This document shows, piece by piece, positions 15,696 through 23,569 of a DNA stretch of 64,000 nucleotides. The position numbers and the translations under genes were made by a program. Within the stretch, counting starts at the first letter, position 1. Each line of letters opens with the position of its first letter. The DNA is from CAJMSU01 sp964650315. Lineage in GTDB: Bacteria > Bacillota_I > Bacilli_A > RF39 > UBA660. The notes under the pieces are model-generated. The model did not search any database, had not been told where the DNA came from, and was given only the letters and a program-made list of their open reading frames with translations. The stretch is from the NCBI GenBank assembly GCA_964650315.1, contig CAZYQE010000006.1:1-64000 (forward strand), read 5' to 3'.

Positions 15696-16361
15696 TTAGA
15701 CATTTTTGGACATTGTAAATAGTGTCCAACTACCCTTTTTATCAGGTAATTTACTAAACTCTAGTCTTTTTTTAGTAGTTGGATGATTGAAACAAATTTT
15801 ATATGCATATAAACAAATTTGTTTCTTATCTTGCTTATTATATCTTTGATCTCCTACTAAAGGATAACCCCTACTAGAAAATTGTACTCTTATTTGATGA
15901 TGTCTTCCAGTTAATAGATTAATTTTTACTAAAGTTTTATTATCTTTTCTATCTAAAACATTATATTCTAATATAGATTCCTTACCATCATCAGAAACAA
16001 TAGTATTACCATTATCTAGTTTTTTTAATTTATCTTTAAAAACACCATTATCTTCTTTAATATTATTATCTATAATAGCTAAATAATATTTAGAAAATTC
16101 TTTATTCTTAATTTGTTCTGATAATCTTTTAGCAGCTTTAGAAGTCTTAGCAAAAACCATTAATCCACCTACTGGTCTATCTAATCTATGAACTAATCCT
16201 AAATATACATTACCTGGTTTATTATATTTTTCTTTTATATAAGATTTAACCATAGTAAGTAAGTCCATATCTTTAGTTATATCAGATTGACTTAATATAT
16301 TAGGCCTCTTTTCAACTACTATAATATGATTATCTTCATATAATATATTTAATTTATTCAT
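15696..16361 (-). CDS. RluA-family RNA pseudouridine synthase
   Basis: This cytoplasmic enzyme isomerises specific uridines in rRNA or tRNA to pseudouridine. The 221-aa protein shows motif I NILYEDNHIIVVEK near the N-terminus, the catalytic motif HRLDRPVGG (about residues 58-66, catalytic Asp), LLTGRHHQIRVQF and YPLVGDQRY. There is no S4 domain, as in the short RluA/YhcT-like group, so the target site cannot be assigned. The start was placed at ATG 16361, which overlaps the methyltransferase stop by 8 bases (ATGAATAA); the longer frame lacks a fitting ribosome site. Overlap with the RNA methyltransferase suggests a two-gene RNA-modification operon. Confidence 0.9.
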   Translation of the reverse strand: MNKLNILYEDNHIIVVEKRPNILSQSDITKDMDLLTMVKSYIKEKYNKPGNVYLGLVHRLDRPVGGLMVFAKTSKAAKRLSEQIKNKEFSKYYLAIIDNNIKEDNGVFKDKLKKLDNGNTIVSDDGKESILEYNVLDRKDNKTLVKINLLTGRHHQIRVQFSSRGYPLVGDQRYNKQDKKQICLYAYKICFNHPTTKKRLEFSKLPDKKGSWTLFTMSKNV

Positions 16362-17223
16362 ATTTTTCCCATCTTCCATAAATACCACATGGTAGTACTA
16401 AATCATTATTATCTTTTAATCCTATTTCTCCACAAGTAATATTTCCTTTTTTATGTTTATTAACAGTTACTGTTAATAAGTTTTTTAATACTGTAGGAGA
16501 CATTCCCGTAGTATAAGAATTTATTATAAAAAATAGCGGATCATCACTTAGTATCTCAGTACATAACTCTACTAAGTTATTTAAATCTTTTTCTATATTC
16601 CAAATCTCTTTATTAGCTCCTCTTCCATAACTAGGAGGATCCATTATAATAGCATCATATTTATTACCACGTCTTATTTCTCTTTTAACAAATTTTACTA
16701 CATCATCTACTAAATATCTAATATGTGCATCTTTATATCCAGAATCATTAACATTTTCTTTGCACCAATCTACCATACCCCTAGATGAATCTACATGAGT
16801 GACACTTGCTCCTGCAGAAAGACATGCTACTGTCGCTCCTCCAGTATAAGCAAATAAATTTAATACTTTAATTTCTCTTTTTTCTTTCTTTATTTTATCT
16901 ATCATAAAATCCCAATTAACAGCTTGTTCTGGAAATAATCCGGTATGTTTAAAACCCATTTGTTTTATATTAAAAGTTAAATTCTTATAATTAATCTTCC
17001 AACTAGTTGGAGTCTTCTTTAAATTTTCCCAAGAACCTCCACCTTTATTACTACGATGGTATACTGCATGAATCATAGATTTATATTTACTTAGTAAATC
17101 TCCTTTATCCCATATAACTTGAGGATCAGGTCTAAGTAAATAAATATTACCCCATCTTTCTAATTTTTCTCCTCTAGATGTATCTATAAGTTCATAATCC
17201 TTCCAATTATTTGCTTCTAGCAT
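16354..17223 (-). CDS. Class I SAM-dependent methyltransferase (RlmI/RlmK-like)
   Basis: A 289-aa Rossmann-fold methyltransferase of the PF10672 group that includes 23S rRNA m5C/m7G enzymes RlmI and RlmK. The SAM-binding motif I is VLNLFAYTGGATVACLSAGA (about 120-139), the acidic motif II is THVDSSRG, and the catalytic-type motif IV is DPPSYGRG (about 197). An N-terminal beta-rich segment (residues 1-100) substitutes for the PUA domain of RlmI, which is absent. It is cytoplasmic. It is translated with the overlapping pseudouridine synthase. RNA is the probable substrate by family, but the base is unknown. Confidence 0.85.
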   Translation of the reverse strand: MLEANNWKDYELIDTSRGEKLERWGNIYLLRPDPQVIWDKGDLLSKYKSMIHAVYHRSNKGGGSWENLKKTPTSWKINYKNLTFNIKQMGFKHTGLFPEQAVNWDFMIDKIKKEKREIKVLNLFAYTGGATVACLSAGASVTHVDSSRGMVDWCKENVNDSGYKDAHIRYLVDDVVKFVKREIRRGNKYDAIIMDPPSYGRGANKEIWNIEKDLNNLVELCTEILSDDPLFFIINSYTTGMSPTVLKNLLTVTVNKHKKGNITCGEIGLKDNNDLVLPCGIYGRWEKYE

Positions 17224-17272
17224 ATCATCACCTCTACATAAATATTACCAAATAAACTATTTTAATTCAATT

Positions 17273-17291
17273 AAAAAGACACATAGTGTCT
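17273..17291 (-). terminator. Terminator of the lipoprotein gene
   Basis: AGACAC and GTGTCT (17277-17282 with 17286-17291) form a 6-bp stem with five U after it on the minus strand. It overlaps the stop codon. Confidence 0.6.
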
Positions 17292-18138
17292 AATTAAATA
17301 TTCTTCCATAAGTAGTAATTATAATACTTGGTCCATAATATAATATTTTATCTTTATAATATTTATTAACTACTTTATCTTTCTTTAATTTATAATCACA
17401 TTCTACATCTGCATATTTATTACATTTCTTTTCATTAGTTGCTTTCATTCTATATACTTTATTCTTTGTCTTTAAATATGTTTTACTTGGTGTATTAGAA
17501 TCAATATTAAAATCAACTATTTTTCCATATTTTTCTTCTGAATAAACTATACTTTTTCCTTGAATTATATACTGATCTTTATTTTCTTGATTTTCAGTAT
17601 ATGAATCATTTTTTGGCTTATTTATTATATATTTATATACATTACCATCTTCAAATAATACATAGTATACTCCATCATTACCAGATACTACTCTTTTTAC
17701 ATCATCTGATGTTAATAGAATACGATATAAATCATAAGAATCATCAGTTTCTGGTATAACTTTATAAGCCCCTTTTCCATTATTATTAGTTATAGTATAA
17801 AAATTACCATCATCTGCTTTTACTATATCTTCATTCATTAATGTTTTTACTTTAATACCAGAACCAGCTTTTCTACAATTTTCATCATTAGAATACTTTT
17901 GTCCAAAACTAAGTTCATATATATCTCCTGTAGTAGTTATAGCCATAGTACCATTCATATAATATATTTTATTAGGTGCAGCTTCATTTTCATTTTTTGG
18001 CATTAAAGCACTGCATACAAATTTTTCTTGTGATAAATTATATCCATCATGTCTTAAATCTTTAGTTACTGTTCCATTACAACCAGTTAATATAAGTATA
18101 AATACTGAAATAGATAATATAAATCCAATCTTTTTCAT
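17290..18138 (-). CDS. Predicted lipoprotein, unknown function
   Basis: The N-terminus MKKIGFILSISVFILILTGC is a type II signal peptide with lipobox LTGC, so Cys20 would be lipidated on the outer face of the membrane. The mature 262 residues show repeated short beta-like stretches such as YYMNGTMAITTTGDIYEL, VYYVLFEDGNVYKY and KTYLKTKNKVYRM. These look like blades of a beta-propeller (RCC1/PQQ-like), though no family is certain. Three cysteines lie near the C-terminus and in the first third (CSAL, CRKAG, CNKYADVEC). The gene is monocistronic between the RNA-modification operon and tRNA-Leu. Confidence 0.6.
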   Translation of the reverse strand: MKKIGFILSISVFILILTGCNGTVTKDLRHDGYNLSQEKFVCSALMPKNENEAAPNKIYYMNGTMAITTTGDIYELSFGQKYSNDENCRKAGSGIKVKTLMNEDIVKADDGNFYTITNNNGKGAYKVIPETDDSYDLYRILLTSDDVKRVVSGNDGVYYVLFEDGNVYKYIINKPKNDSYTENQENKDQYIIQGKSIVYSEEKYGKIVDFNIDSNTPSKTYLKTKNKVYRMKATNEKKCNKYADVECDYKLKKDKVVNKYYKDKILYYGPSIIITTYGRIFN

Positions 18139-18195
18139 ATTATTCCTCCTATACTTTTCTTAATATAAATATATCATATTTGATATTTATTTCAA

Positions 18196-18221
18196 AATAA
18201 AAAGTAGATTAATCTACTTTT
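18196..18221 (-). terminator. Terminator after tRNA-Leu
   Basis: A perfect inverted repeat (AAAGTAGATT at 18201-18210 with its complement at 18211-18220) lies just past the tRNA 3' end, with U-rich sequence after it on the minus strand. It probably ends the scpA-scpB-tRNA unit. Confidence 0.7.
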
Positions 18222-18229
18222 ATTGTCAA

Positions 18230-18316
18230 TGGTGCTTGTAAAGGGACTTGAACCCATACGGTATTACTACCAGCAGATTTTGAGTCTGCCGCGTCTACCA
18301 ATTCCGCCATACAAGC
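18230..18316 (-). tRNA. tRNA-Leu(CAA)
   Basis: An 87-nt class II tRNA. The acceptor stem GCTTGTA (18310-18316) pairs with TACAAGC (18234-18240), followed by discriminator A and an encoded CCA (18230-18232). The anticodon stem is GCAGA/TCTGC with loop CTCAAAA, giving anticodon CAA, which reads UUG. The T loop has GGTTCAAGTCC, and the long variable arm is typical of leucine tRNAs. The D arm contains GGCGGAATTGGTAGACGC. It lies 30 bases after scpB and before a terminator. Confidence 0.96.
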
Positions 18317-18346
18317 ATTTAAATAGATTATATTAATAATCTATCA

Positions 18347-18940
18347 TTATATAATTGTTTCTTCTTTAACTTCTTCTTTATATCTAGATGTATATAAATC
18401 TTTATCTTCTTCCTCAACTTCTTCCTTAGGTTGTATAAAGTCTGCCATACTAGGTAAATCTTCTATAGTAGGAAGACCAAAGTAATCTAAGAATTCACTA
18501 GTAGTTTTATAAAGAATTGGTCTACCTGGAGCATCAGATCTACCTACTTCTTTAATAAATCCTTTAGCAACTAGTTTTCTAACCATTTGAGCACTACCTA
18601 CTCCTCTAATATCATCAACTTCTATTCTAGTTATTGGCTCATTATAAGCAATAATAGCAAGTGTTTCTAAAGCTGCTTGTGAAAGTGTATTAGTTTCAGG
18701 ATTTTCTATTAATTTTTGATAATACTCTCTATGTTCTTTCTTAGTAGTTAATTTAAATTTATTACCTAGAAAATCTATTCTTACTCCTCTACCATTTTCT
18801 TCATATTCATCTCTTAAACTTTTTAATAACTCTTTAGCTTCTAATTCATCTATATCTAGGACATCTTCTATTTGTTCTAGACTTAGACCTTCTTCACCTA
18901 CAACAAATAATAATCCTTCTAATACTGCTTTATTTTCCAT
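18347..18940 (-). CDS. scpB: Segregation and condensation protein ScpB
   Basis: ScpB is the winged-helix partner of ScpA in the SMC-ScpAB condensin that compacts and segregates the chromosome. The 197-aa protein has two winged-helix domains (about 5-75 and 90-160) with the conserved segments LLFVVGEEGLS, LAIIAYNEPITRIEVDDIRGV and GRPILYKTT, then an acidic Glu/Lys-rich C-terminal tail. The start was put at ATG 18940 because GAGGTGG precedes it and the position gives the usual N-terminus MENKAVLEGLLFV. It overlaps the scpA stop by 11 bases, so the two are translationally coupled. Confidence 0.95.
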   Translation of the reverse strand: MENKAVLEGLLFVVGEEGLSLEQIEDVLDIDELEAKELLKSLRDEYEENGRGVRIDFLGNKFKLTTKKEHREYYQKLIENPETNTLSQAALETLAIIAYNEPITRIEVDDIRGVGSAQMVRKLVAKGFIKEVGRSDAPGRPILYKTTSEFLDYFGLPTIEDLPSMADFIQPKEEVEEEDKDLYTSRYKEEVKEETII

Positions 18941-19652
18941 GGGCCACCTCGCATATAATATCATCAAATTCCTTATCTTGAGTAATTAATAATTCTTTAT
19001 TCTTAGCCATTTCTAGTATAGCTAAGAAAGTCGCAACTATATAATCTTTAGATACTACTGGGAATAATTTAAAGAATGATATTTTCTTTTGTTCTTTTAA
19101 TATCTTTTTAATTTCTTTTCTTCTAGATGATACTGATATTTCTTTATTAGTAACTTTTGTTTTTAATGGTTTAGAAGCTTCTTTTCTTTCTAAATACTTT
19201 TTAAAAGCTTCTACTAAATCATCTAGAGATACATCAGATATTATCTTAGTATCCTCTTCTGCATATTTATTTATATTTTCTGGAGTTTTAGTATAAATAT
19301 CTTTTCTTAATACTTCTTTTTCTTGCAATACTTTAGTTATTTCTTTGTATGCTTGATATTCTAGTAATCTATTAACTAAGTCTTCTCTAGGATCAAACTC
19401 TTCATCTTCTTCATCTAATTTTTCATTTGGAAGTAATAGTTTAGATTTTATTTCTAGAAGTTCACTTGCTAGTACTAGATATTCACTAGCTATTTCTAGA
19501 TTCATTTTTTCTTGTTCATTTAAATAGTCAATATATTGTTTAGTTATTTCTTCTATTTCTATATTCATGATGTCCATTTTAGACTCTTTTATTAAGTGAA
19601 GTAATAAGTCTAATGGACCTTCAAACTCATTTATTTTAAATTCTATACTCAT
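18930..19652 (-). CDS. scpA: Segregation and condensation protein ScpA
   Basis: ScpA is the kleisin that bridges SMC heads. The 240-aa protein starts with the family hallmark FKINEFEGPLDLLLHLIKESK, followed by the helical N-terminal domain (IEEITKQYIDYL, ASEYLVLASELLEIKSKLLLP), an acidic linker, and the C-terminal winged helix (FFKLFPVVSKDYIVATFLAILEMAK). The gene is preceded by GGAAGTGA and an extended -10 element (TGATATAAT on the minus strand, 19675-19683), and is divergent from the RNHCP gene. It forms one operon with scpB and probably tRNA-Leu. Confidence 0.95.
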   Translation of the reverse strand: MSIEFKINEFEGPLDLLLHLIKESKMDIMNIEIEEITKQYIDYLNEQEKMNLEIASEYLVLASELLEIKSKLLLPNEKLDEEDEEFDPREDLVNRLLEYQAYKEITKVLQEKEVLRKDIYTKTPENINKYAEEDTKIISDVSLDDLVEAFKKYLERKEASKPLKTKVTNKEISVSSRRKEIKKILKEQKKISFFKLFPVVSKDYIVATFLAILEMAKNKELLITQDKEFDDIICEVAHGK

Positions 19653-19674
19653 CGTATCACTTCCATACTATATG

Positions 19675-19709
19675 ATTATATCATAAAGTTTAGAGATATG
19701 CTATAATTG
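19675..19709. promoter_or_regulatory. Divergent extended -10 promoters (scpA and RNHCP gene)
   Basis: On the minus strand TATAAT (19675-19680) is preceded by TGA, and on the plus strand TATAAT (19702-19707) is preceded by TGC. Both fit the TGnTATAAT extended -10 form, with weak -35 sequences. Confidence 0.5.
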
Positions 19710-19723
19710 AGTTAGGTGATTAG

Positions 19724-20029
19724 ATGAAAAACTTTACTATGAGAGATGAGAAGTTTATATGCGAGAATTGTAATAAGGAAGTATCTCCTTTAGGATATAC
19801 AGCTAGAGATCATTGTCCATACTGTTTGTATTCTAAACATGTAGATATAAATCCAGGAGACAGATTAAATCATTGTAAAGGATTATTAAAACCTATTGGT
19901 ATAGAGAAATTTAGGGATACTTATAAAATTATATATAAGTGTGATAAATGTAATCAAGTACATAAAAATATAATGGCTAAAGATGATAATATGGATGTAA
20001 TAATAGAACTTTCTAATATAGAAAATTAA
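19724..20029 (+). CDS. RNHCP domain zinc-ribbon protein
   Basis: A 101-aa cytoplasmic protein with the RNHCP domain (Pfam PF12647), named for its Arg-Asn-His-Cys-Pro motif; here the motif is RDHCPYCLYSKHVD, with Asp in place of Asn. CxxC knuckles at CENCNKE and CPYCL near the N-terminus and CDKCNQ near the C-terminus suggest one or two zinc sites. NPGDRLNHCKG is the second conserved segment. Function is unknown; a nucleic-acid or translation-linked role is sometimes inferred for such ribbons. It is one of few plus-strand genes and ends in a bidirectional terminator shared with spoVAE. Confidence 0.85.
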   Translation: MKNFTMRDEKFICENCNKEVSPLGYTARDHCPYCLYSKHVDINPGDRLNHCKGLLKPIGIEKFRDTYKIIYKCDKCNQVHKNIMAKDDNMDVIIELSNIEN

Positions 20030-20053
20030 AAAGACTTATATAAGTCTTTTTTA
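20027..20053. terminator. Bidirectional terminator (RNHCP gene / spoVAE)
   Basis: A near-perfect 9-bp inverted repeat (20031-20039 with 20040-20048) with A and T tracts on both sides lies between two convergent genes. Confidence 0.8.
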
Positions 20054-20401
20054 GTTTCTTGGTTTAAATATTAAAGCAAATATAAAGGAAAATATAATAG
20101 CTGCTGTTATACCTGAAGCTGTTAAATCAAACATACCCATGAGTAATCCTACTAATCCATATTGATTAGTTTTAAGTATAGCTCCATGAGCTAGTGAATG
20201 TCCAAAACTAGTTATTGGTACTAGTGCTCCTCCACCTACTAGTTTTATTATTTTATCATAGATATTAAATGAATCTAGAAAGGCTCCTATTACTACTAAC
20301 ATACTAGTAATATGTCCTGGAGTTAGCTTAGTATTATCTAATATTATTTGAGATATCATACAAATAAATCCACAAAATAAAAATGAATTAATTAATAACA
20401 T
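20051..20401 (-). CDS. spoVAE: Stage V sporulation protein AE (SpoVAE/SpoVAEb)
   Basis: SpoVAE is part of the inner spore membrane channel that moves Ca-dipicolinic acid into the developing spore and out at germination. The 116-aa protein has three to four membrane helices and the conserved central segment GGGALVPITSFGHSLAHGAI, shared with SpoVAC. The length fits the short SpoVAEb form. Its ATG overlaps the spoVAD stop as TAATG, with GGAGGT just before, so translation is coupled. It is last in the spoVAC-AD-AE unit and is followed by a terminator. Confidence 0.92.
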   Translation of the reverse strand: MLLINSFLFCGFICMISQIILDNTKLTPGHITSMLVVIGAFLDSFNIYDKIIKLVGGGALVPITSFGHSLAHGAILKTNQYGLVGLLMGMFDLTASGITAAIIFSFIFALIFKPRN

Positions 20402-21390
20402 TATACTACCTCCAAACTTATAGCATTAGCTATAGAATATATATTTTCTTTTTCATATACCATAGTTGGTGAGAATAGTGCCCCTGTTGCGACTAATAAT
20501 ACTCTTTTATACTTCTTTTTCTTTAATTCATTATATAAATAACCAAATCCTACTAAAGCACTACATACTGGACCGCTTCCACCAGCTAAACATTCTTTTT
20601 GTTTTTCTAAGTCATATATCATTACTCCACAATCATTATAATTATTTAGTTTTATACTATATTCTTTCTTTAAATAATCTTTTAATATTTCTTTTCCATA
20701 TATGCCTAAGTCTCCAGTTAATATTAAATCATAATAACTAGGATCTCTATTTAAATCTTTAAGATGTTTTTTTATAGTATCTATAGCAGCAGGTGCCATT
20801 ACTCTACCCATATTATTAGGATCATTTTGTTCATAATCTATTATTTTACCAATAGTAGAACTTTCTACTCTTATATCAGTTTTTTTATTAGTTAAAAGAA
20901 TTGCTCCACTACCTGTACAAGTAAAAGTAGCAGTCTTTGGTTTAGGTGCTCCATACTCTGTTGGATTTCTATATTGTTTTTCTGCAGACATATTATGAGA
21001 AGATACTTCTACAATAGCATTATTTATCTTTTTAGAATCTATTAAAGAAGAAGCTATTATCATAGATTCTACACTAGTACCACAGGCAGTATAAGTTCCT
21101 AAAAATGACTTACAATAGTCTTTTACCCCATAGGTGGTTGCTGAAATTTGATTTAATAAGTCGCCTCCTACTATTAAATCTATTTCTCTTTTATTTAAAG
21201 ATACTTTTTTAAGTAATATATCTAAACATTCTTTAACTAGTTTTACTTCTGCTTTTTCCCAAGATTTTTCACCAAAGTATAAATCATCATATGTTTTATC
21301 ATAATACTTCTTTAATGGACCTTTTTTCTCATATGGACCTACTACAGTAGCAGTATCTTTTATATATACATTCTTATATTTAAATGTCAT
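20401..21390 (-). CDS. spoVAD: Stage V sporulation protein AD (SpoVAD)
   Basis: SpoVAD is the cytosolic, dipicolinic-acid-binding subunit of the SpoVA channel. The 329-aa protein has a thiolase-like fold: GDLLNQISATTYG, a cysteine in GTYTACGTSVESM (about 97), the segment TFTCTGSGAILLTNK, and a glycine-rich C-terminal LAGGSGPVCSALVGFGYL. There are no membrane helices. Its start overlaps the spoVAC stop as TAATG with GGAGGT upstream. Conservation is high, suggesting a functional rather than decaying gene. Confidence 0.94.
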   Translation of the reverse strand: MTFKYKNVYIKDTATVVGPYEKKGPLKKYYDKTYDDLYFGEKSWEKAEVKLVKECLDILLKKVSLNKREIDLIVGGDLLNQISATTYGVKDYCKSFLGTYTACGTSVESMIIASSLIDSKKINNAIVEVSSHNMSAEKQYRNPTEYGAPKPKTATFTCTGSGAILLTNKKTDIRVESSTIGKIIDYEQNDPNNMGRVMAPAAIDTIKKHLKDLNRDPSYYDLILTGDLGIYGKEILKDYLKKEYSIKLNNYNDCGVMIYDLEKQKECLAGGSGPVCSALVGFGYLYNELKKKKYKRVLLVATGALFSPTMVYEKENIYSIANAISLEVV

Positions 21391-21830
21391 TATATACCTC
21401 CTAGTAAGTATCTAATAATTGAGAAAAAATAAGCAGATACTATTCCATATAAAATAACTGATCCAGTTAATTTAAATATATTAGAACCTATTCCATATAT
21501 AAATCCTTCATTTTTATATTCTAAAGCAGAACTAGTCATAGAATGAGCAAATCCAGTAATAGGTATTAAAATACCACATTTAAATTTAGTAACTAATTTA
21601 TCAAAGAAACCTAAAGCAGTAGATAGTGATGCAATAAATATTAATATAATTATCATATATGTAGATGCATCTATTCTAGATATTTTAGTATAATGACAAA
21701 TAAGTTCTATAATAATTTCTCCTAATAATCCAATTAAACCACCAACTATAAAAGAAATAACCATATTCATAAATTTATGTTCTTCTGGTACATGTTTATT
21801 TGCAATAATCTCATACTTATAATTTTTCAT
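21390..21830 (-). CDS. spoVAC: Stage V sporulation protein AC (SpoVAC)
   Basis: SpoVAC is the mechanosensitive membrane subunit of the SpoVA channel. The 146-aa protein has a polar N-terminus (MKNYKYEIIANKHVPE), then four hydrophobic helices, with KCGILIPITGFAHSMTSSALEYKNEG as the conserved family motif region (about 85-110). It is first of the tightly coupled spoVAC-AD-AE set, the three subunits most widely conserved among spore formers. It starts 50 bases after the sigma factor stop, with a terminator-like hairpin in between. SpoVAA, AB, AEa and AF are absent from this locus. Confidence 0.93.
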   Translation of the reverse strand: MKNYKYEIIANKHVPEEHKFMNMVISFIVGGLIGLLGEIIIELICHYTKISRIDASTYMIIILIFIASLSTALGFFDKLVTKFKCGILIPITGFAHSMTSSALEYKNEGFIYGIGSNIFKLTGSVILYGIVSAYFFSIIRYLLGGI

Positions 21831-21872
21831 ATAATCACCAATATTAGTATTTACAAATATTCATATTACATA

Positions 21873-21897
21873 CAAAAAAGCTACAAAGTAGCTTTTA
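21873..21897 (-). terminator. Hairpin between the sigma gene and spoVAC
   Basis: AAAGCTAC and GTAGCTTT (21877-21884 with 21888-21895) form an 8-bp stem that overlaps the sigma stop codon. Six U follow on the minus strand. It should terminate or attenuate transcription into spoVAC. Confidence 0.7.
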
Positions 21898-22510
21898 ATT
21901 TTTGTAATATTTTAGTTTCTTTTCTAGATACCTGTACTTGAGACATACCTAGTTCCTTAGATACTTCTGTTTGTGTTAAATCATTAAAGTATCTATCTAT
22001 TATTATATTTTGTTCCTCTTTAGATAAATTATTAATAGCTTCTTTTAAATCTAAAATATCACTATCTATACTCTTGTCTTCTATTTTAATAGAATTATAT
22101 AAGTCTATATTTTCTTCATTATAATCTAGACTCTTAATATTTTGTAGAGCCTGTCTTGTTTCGATTATTTTTTCTTCATCTATTTCTAAGAATAAAGAAA
22201 TTTCTAAATCAGTAGGATTTCTACCTAGTCTTTGAGACATAATATCAGTTGCTTTTTCTATAGATTTATTTAATTTAATTATATCTTTACTTATTTTATA
22301 TGGATTAGATTTTCTAATATATTCTTTTACTTTACCCAATATATAAAAGTAAGCATAAGTAGAAAACTTTGTATTTACTTCTTTTTTATAATTTCTTTTA
22401 GCATCTATTAAACCTATCATTCCTACCTGGTATAGATCTTCTCTATCAAAGTTTTTATATTTATTTATAATACTATATACTAAGTTTTCATATTCTAATA
22501 TGTCTTCCAT
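21881..22510 (-). CDS. Sporulation-type RNA polymerase sigma factor (SigF/SigG group)
   Basis: A 209-aa sigma-70 family factor of the SigB/F/G group. Region 2 is visible as DREDLYQVGMIGLIDAKRNY and KFSTYAYFYILGKVKEYIRKS. Region 3 has RLGRNPTDLEISLFL. Region 4 ends with LTQTEVSKELGMSQVQVSRKETKIL, the helix-turn-helix for the -35 element. It is shorter than SigF or SigG of Bacillus (about 255-260 aa). In Bacillus the spoIIA operon encoding SigF is followed directly by spoVA, and the same order here supports a SigF-like forespore role. No spoIIAA/spoIIAB genes are present next to it. Two Spo0A-like boxes lie upstream (22561-22593). Confidence 0.85.
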   Translation of the reverse strand: MEDILEYENLVYSIINKYKNFDREDLYQVGMIGLIDAKRNYKKEVNTKFSTYAYFYILGKVKEYIRKSNPYKISKDIIKLNKSIEKATDIMSQRLGRNPTDLEISLFLEIDEEKIIETRQALQNIKSLDYNEENIDLYNSIKIEDKSIDSDILDLKEAINNLSKEEQNIIIDRYFNDLTQTEVSKELGMSQVQVSRKETKILQKLKATL

Positions 22511-22560
22511 AATATCACCTATATTAGACTATAGAATATATTTTTTTAAATTTATACATA

Positions 22561-22593
22561 TTCGACAAAAGTTATCAAATGTTTTAGTCGACA
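22561..22593 (-). promoter_or_regulatory. Two Spo0A-like boxes upstream of the sigma gene
   Basis: On the minus strand an exact TGTCGAA (22561-22567) and a 6-of-7 match TGTCGAC (22587-22593) lie 51 and 77 bases upstream of the ATG, 26 bases apart. The Spo0A consensus (0A box) is TGTCGAA. In Bacillus Spo0A-P activates the spoIIA (SigF) operon, so the placement makes sense. Confidence 0.6.
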
Positions 22594-22620
22594 AAAAAAG
22601 AAGTTATTTAAATAACTTCT
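22592..22620 (-). terminator. dgkB-like gene terminator
   Basis: A perfect 11-bp inverted repeat (22599-22609 with 22610-22620) overlaps the end of the lipid kinase gene, followed by seven U on the minus strand. Confidence 0.75.
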
Positions 22621-23521
22621 CTACATTTTCTTTAGGCATTAACATTTGCATACTTTTATCTACTTTAAAAGTATATTTTTTCTTACGTGTTTTATATTCT
22701 TCTCCATCTATACACCAAGATTTTTTTAATTTACTTAAAAATTCTATCTCAAAATTATTAGTTTGGTAGTATGTTACTCCTGGAATATCTTTAATATCTT
22801 TATTTAGTACTTGAGCAGCCATTTTAAATAATTCTGGTTTACTCTTTGGAGAAGCTAGAGCAACTTCAAACATATTATCATCTAATTTAACATCATAATA
22901 TATATCATCTACACCCGCTACTCTAGTAGCGTTTGTGATAAAGATAAATGAATAATTACCACTATACTCTTTACCATCTACTTTATATTTAATATCATAA
23001 TTATTAATCTTTTTACCTATTCTTTTTAAAGCATACATGGCATAAGCTAGTTTACCATATTTTTTCTTTTGTTCTCTTGGAGTATTATATGCCATATCGA
23101 TATAATCACCTAAACAACAAACATAAACAAATACTGAATCATCTATATAGCAGACATCTATGTTTTTTACTACTCCTTTTAGTAGTATTTCTAAATTCTT
23201 TTCTAGTTTTTTAGTATATCCATACATATTAGCAACATCATTAGTAGTACCCATAGGTAGATTAGCAATTACTAGTTTCTTTTCACGAAGCATATTACCA
23301 CTAACTACTTCATTTAAAGTACCATCTCCACCTGCACTAATAACTAGATCAATATCATCATCAAGTTCTTCTACTATTCTAGTAGCATCTTTAGCTCTTT
23401 TAGTATATTTTATTTCTGCTTCATAATCATATTTTCTTAAAATATCATAAAACTCTTTTTTACTATCTAGTTTTTTTACTTTTCCACTTTCAGGATTCAT
23501 AATGATTACACATCTTCTCAT
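22604..23521 (-). CDS. Diacylglycerol/lipid kinase family protein (DgkB/YegS-like)
   Basis: A 305-aa cytoplasmic lipid kinase of the DAGK catalytic family. Visible are IMNPESGK near the N-terminus, the nucleotide-binding GGDGTLNEVVSG (about 64-75), LPMGTTNDVANMYG, and a C-terminal beta-sandwich with WCIDGEEY. Gram-positive DgkB recycles diacylglycerol, the by-product of LtaS-type glycerol-phosphate transfer, back into phosphatidic acid. That fits the two LtaS-family enzymes in this window. An extended -10 (TGTTATAAT on the minus strand) just upstream suggests its own promoter, although it also lies 49 bases after a glycosyltransferase operon. Confidence 0.9.
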   Translation of the reverse strand: MRRCVIIMNPESGKVKKLDSKKEFYDILRKYDYEAEIKYTKRAKDATRIVEELDDDIDLVISAGGDGTLNEVVSGNMLREKKLVIANLPMGTTNDVANMYGYTKKLEKNLEILLKGVVKNIDVCYIDDSVFVYVCCLGDYIDMAYNTPREQKKKYGKLAYAMYALKRIGKKINNYDIKYKVDGKEYSGNYSFIFITNATRVAGVDDIYYDVKLDDNMFEVALASPKSKPELFKMAAQVLNKDIKDIPGVTYYQTNNFEIEFLSKLKKSWCIDGEEYKTRKKKYTFKVDKSMQMLMPKENVEKLFK

Positions 23522-23569
23522 ATAATCAACTCCTTGATATTAATATTATAACACTTTTTTTATTTATTG

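Noticed and set aside
21845..21873. A SigG/SigF-like promoter for spoVAC (GTATG, 17 bases, AATACTA on the minus strand).
   Set aside because: The predicted start would fall inside the spoVAC ribosome site, and the -10 has a mismatch at its first base; not strong enough to annotate.
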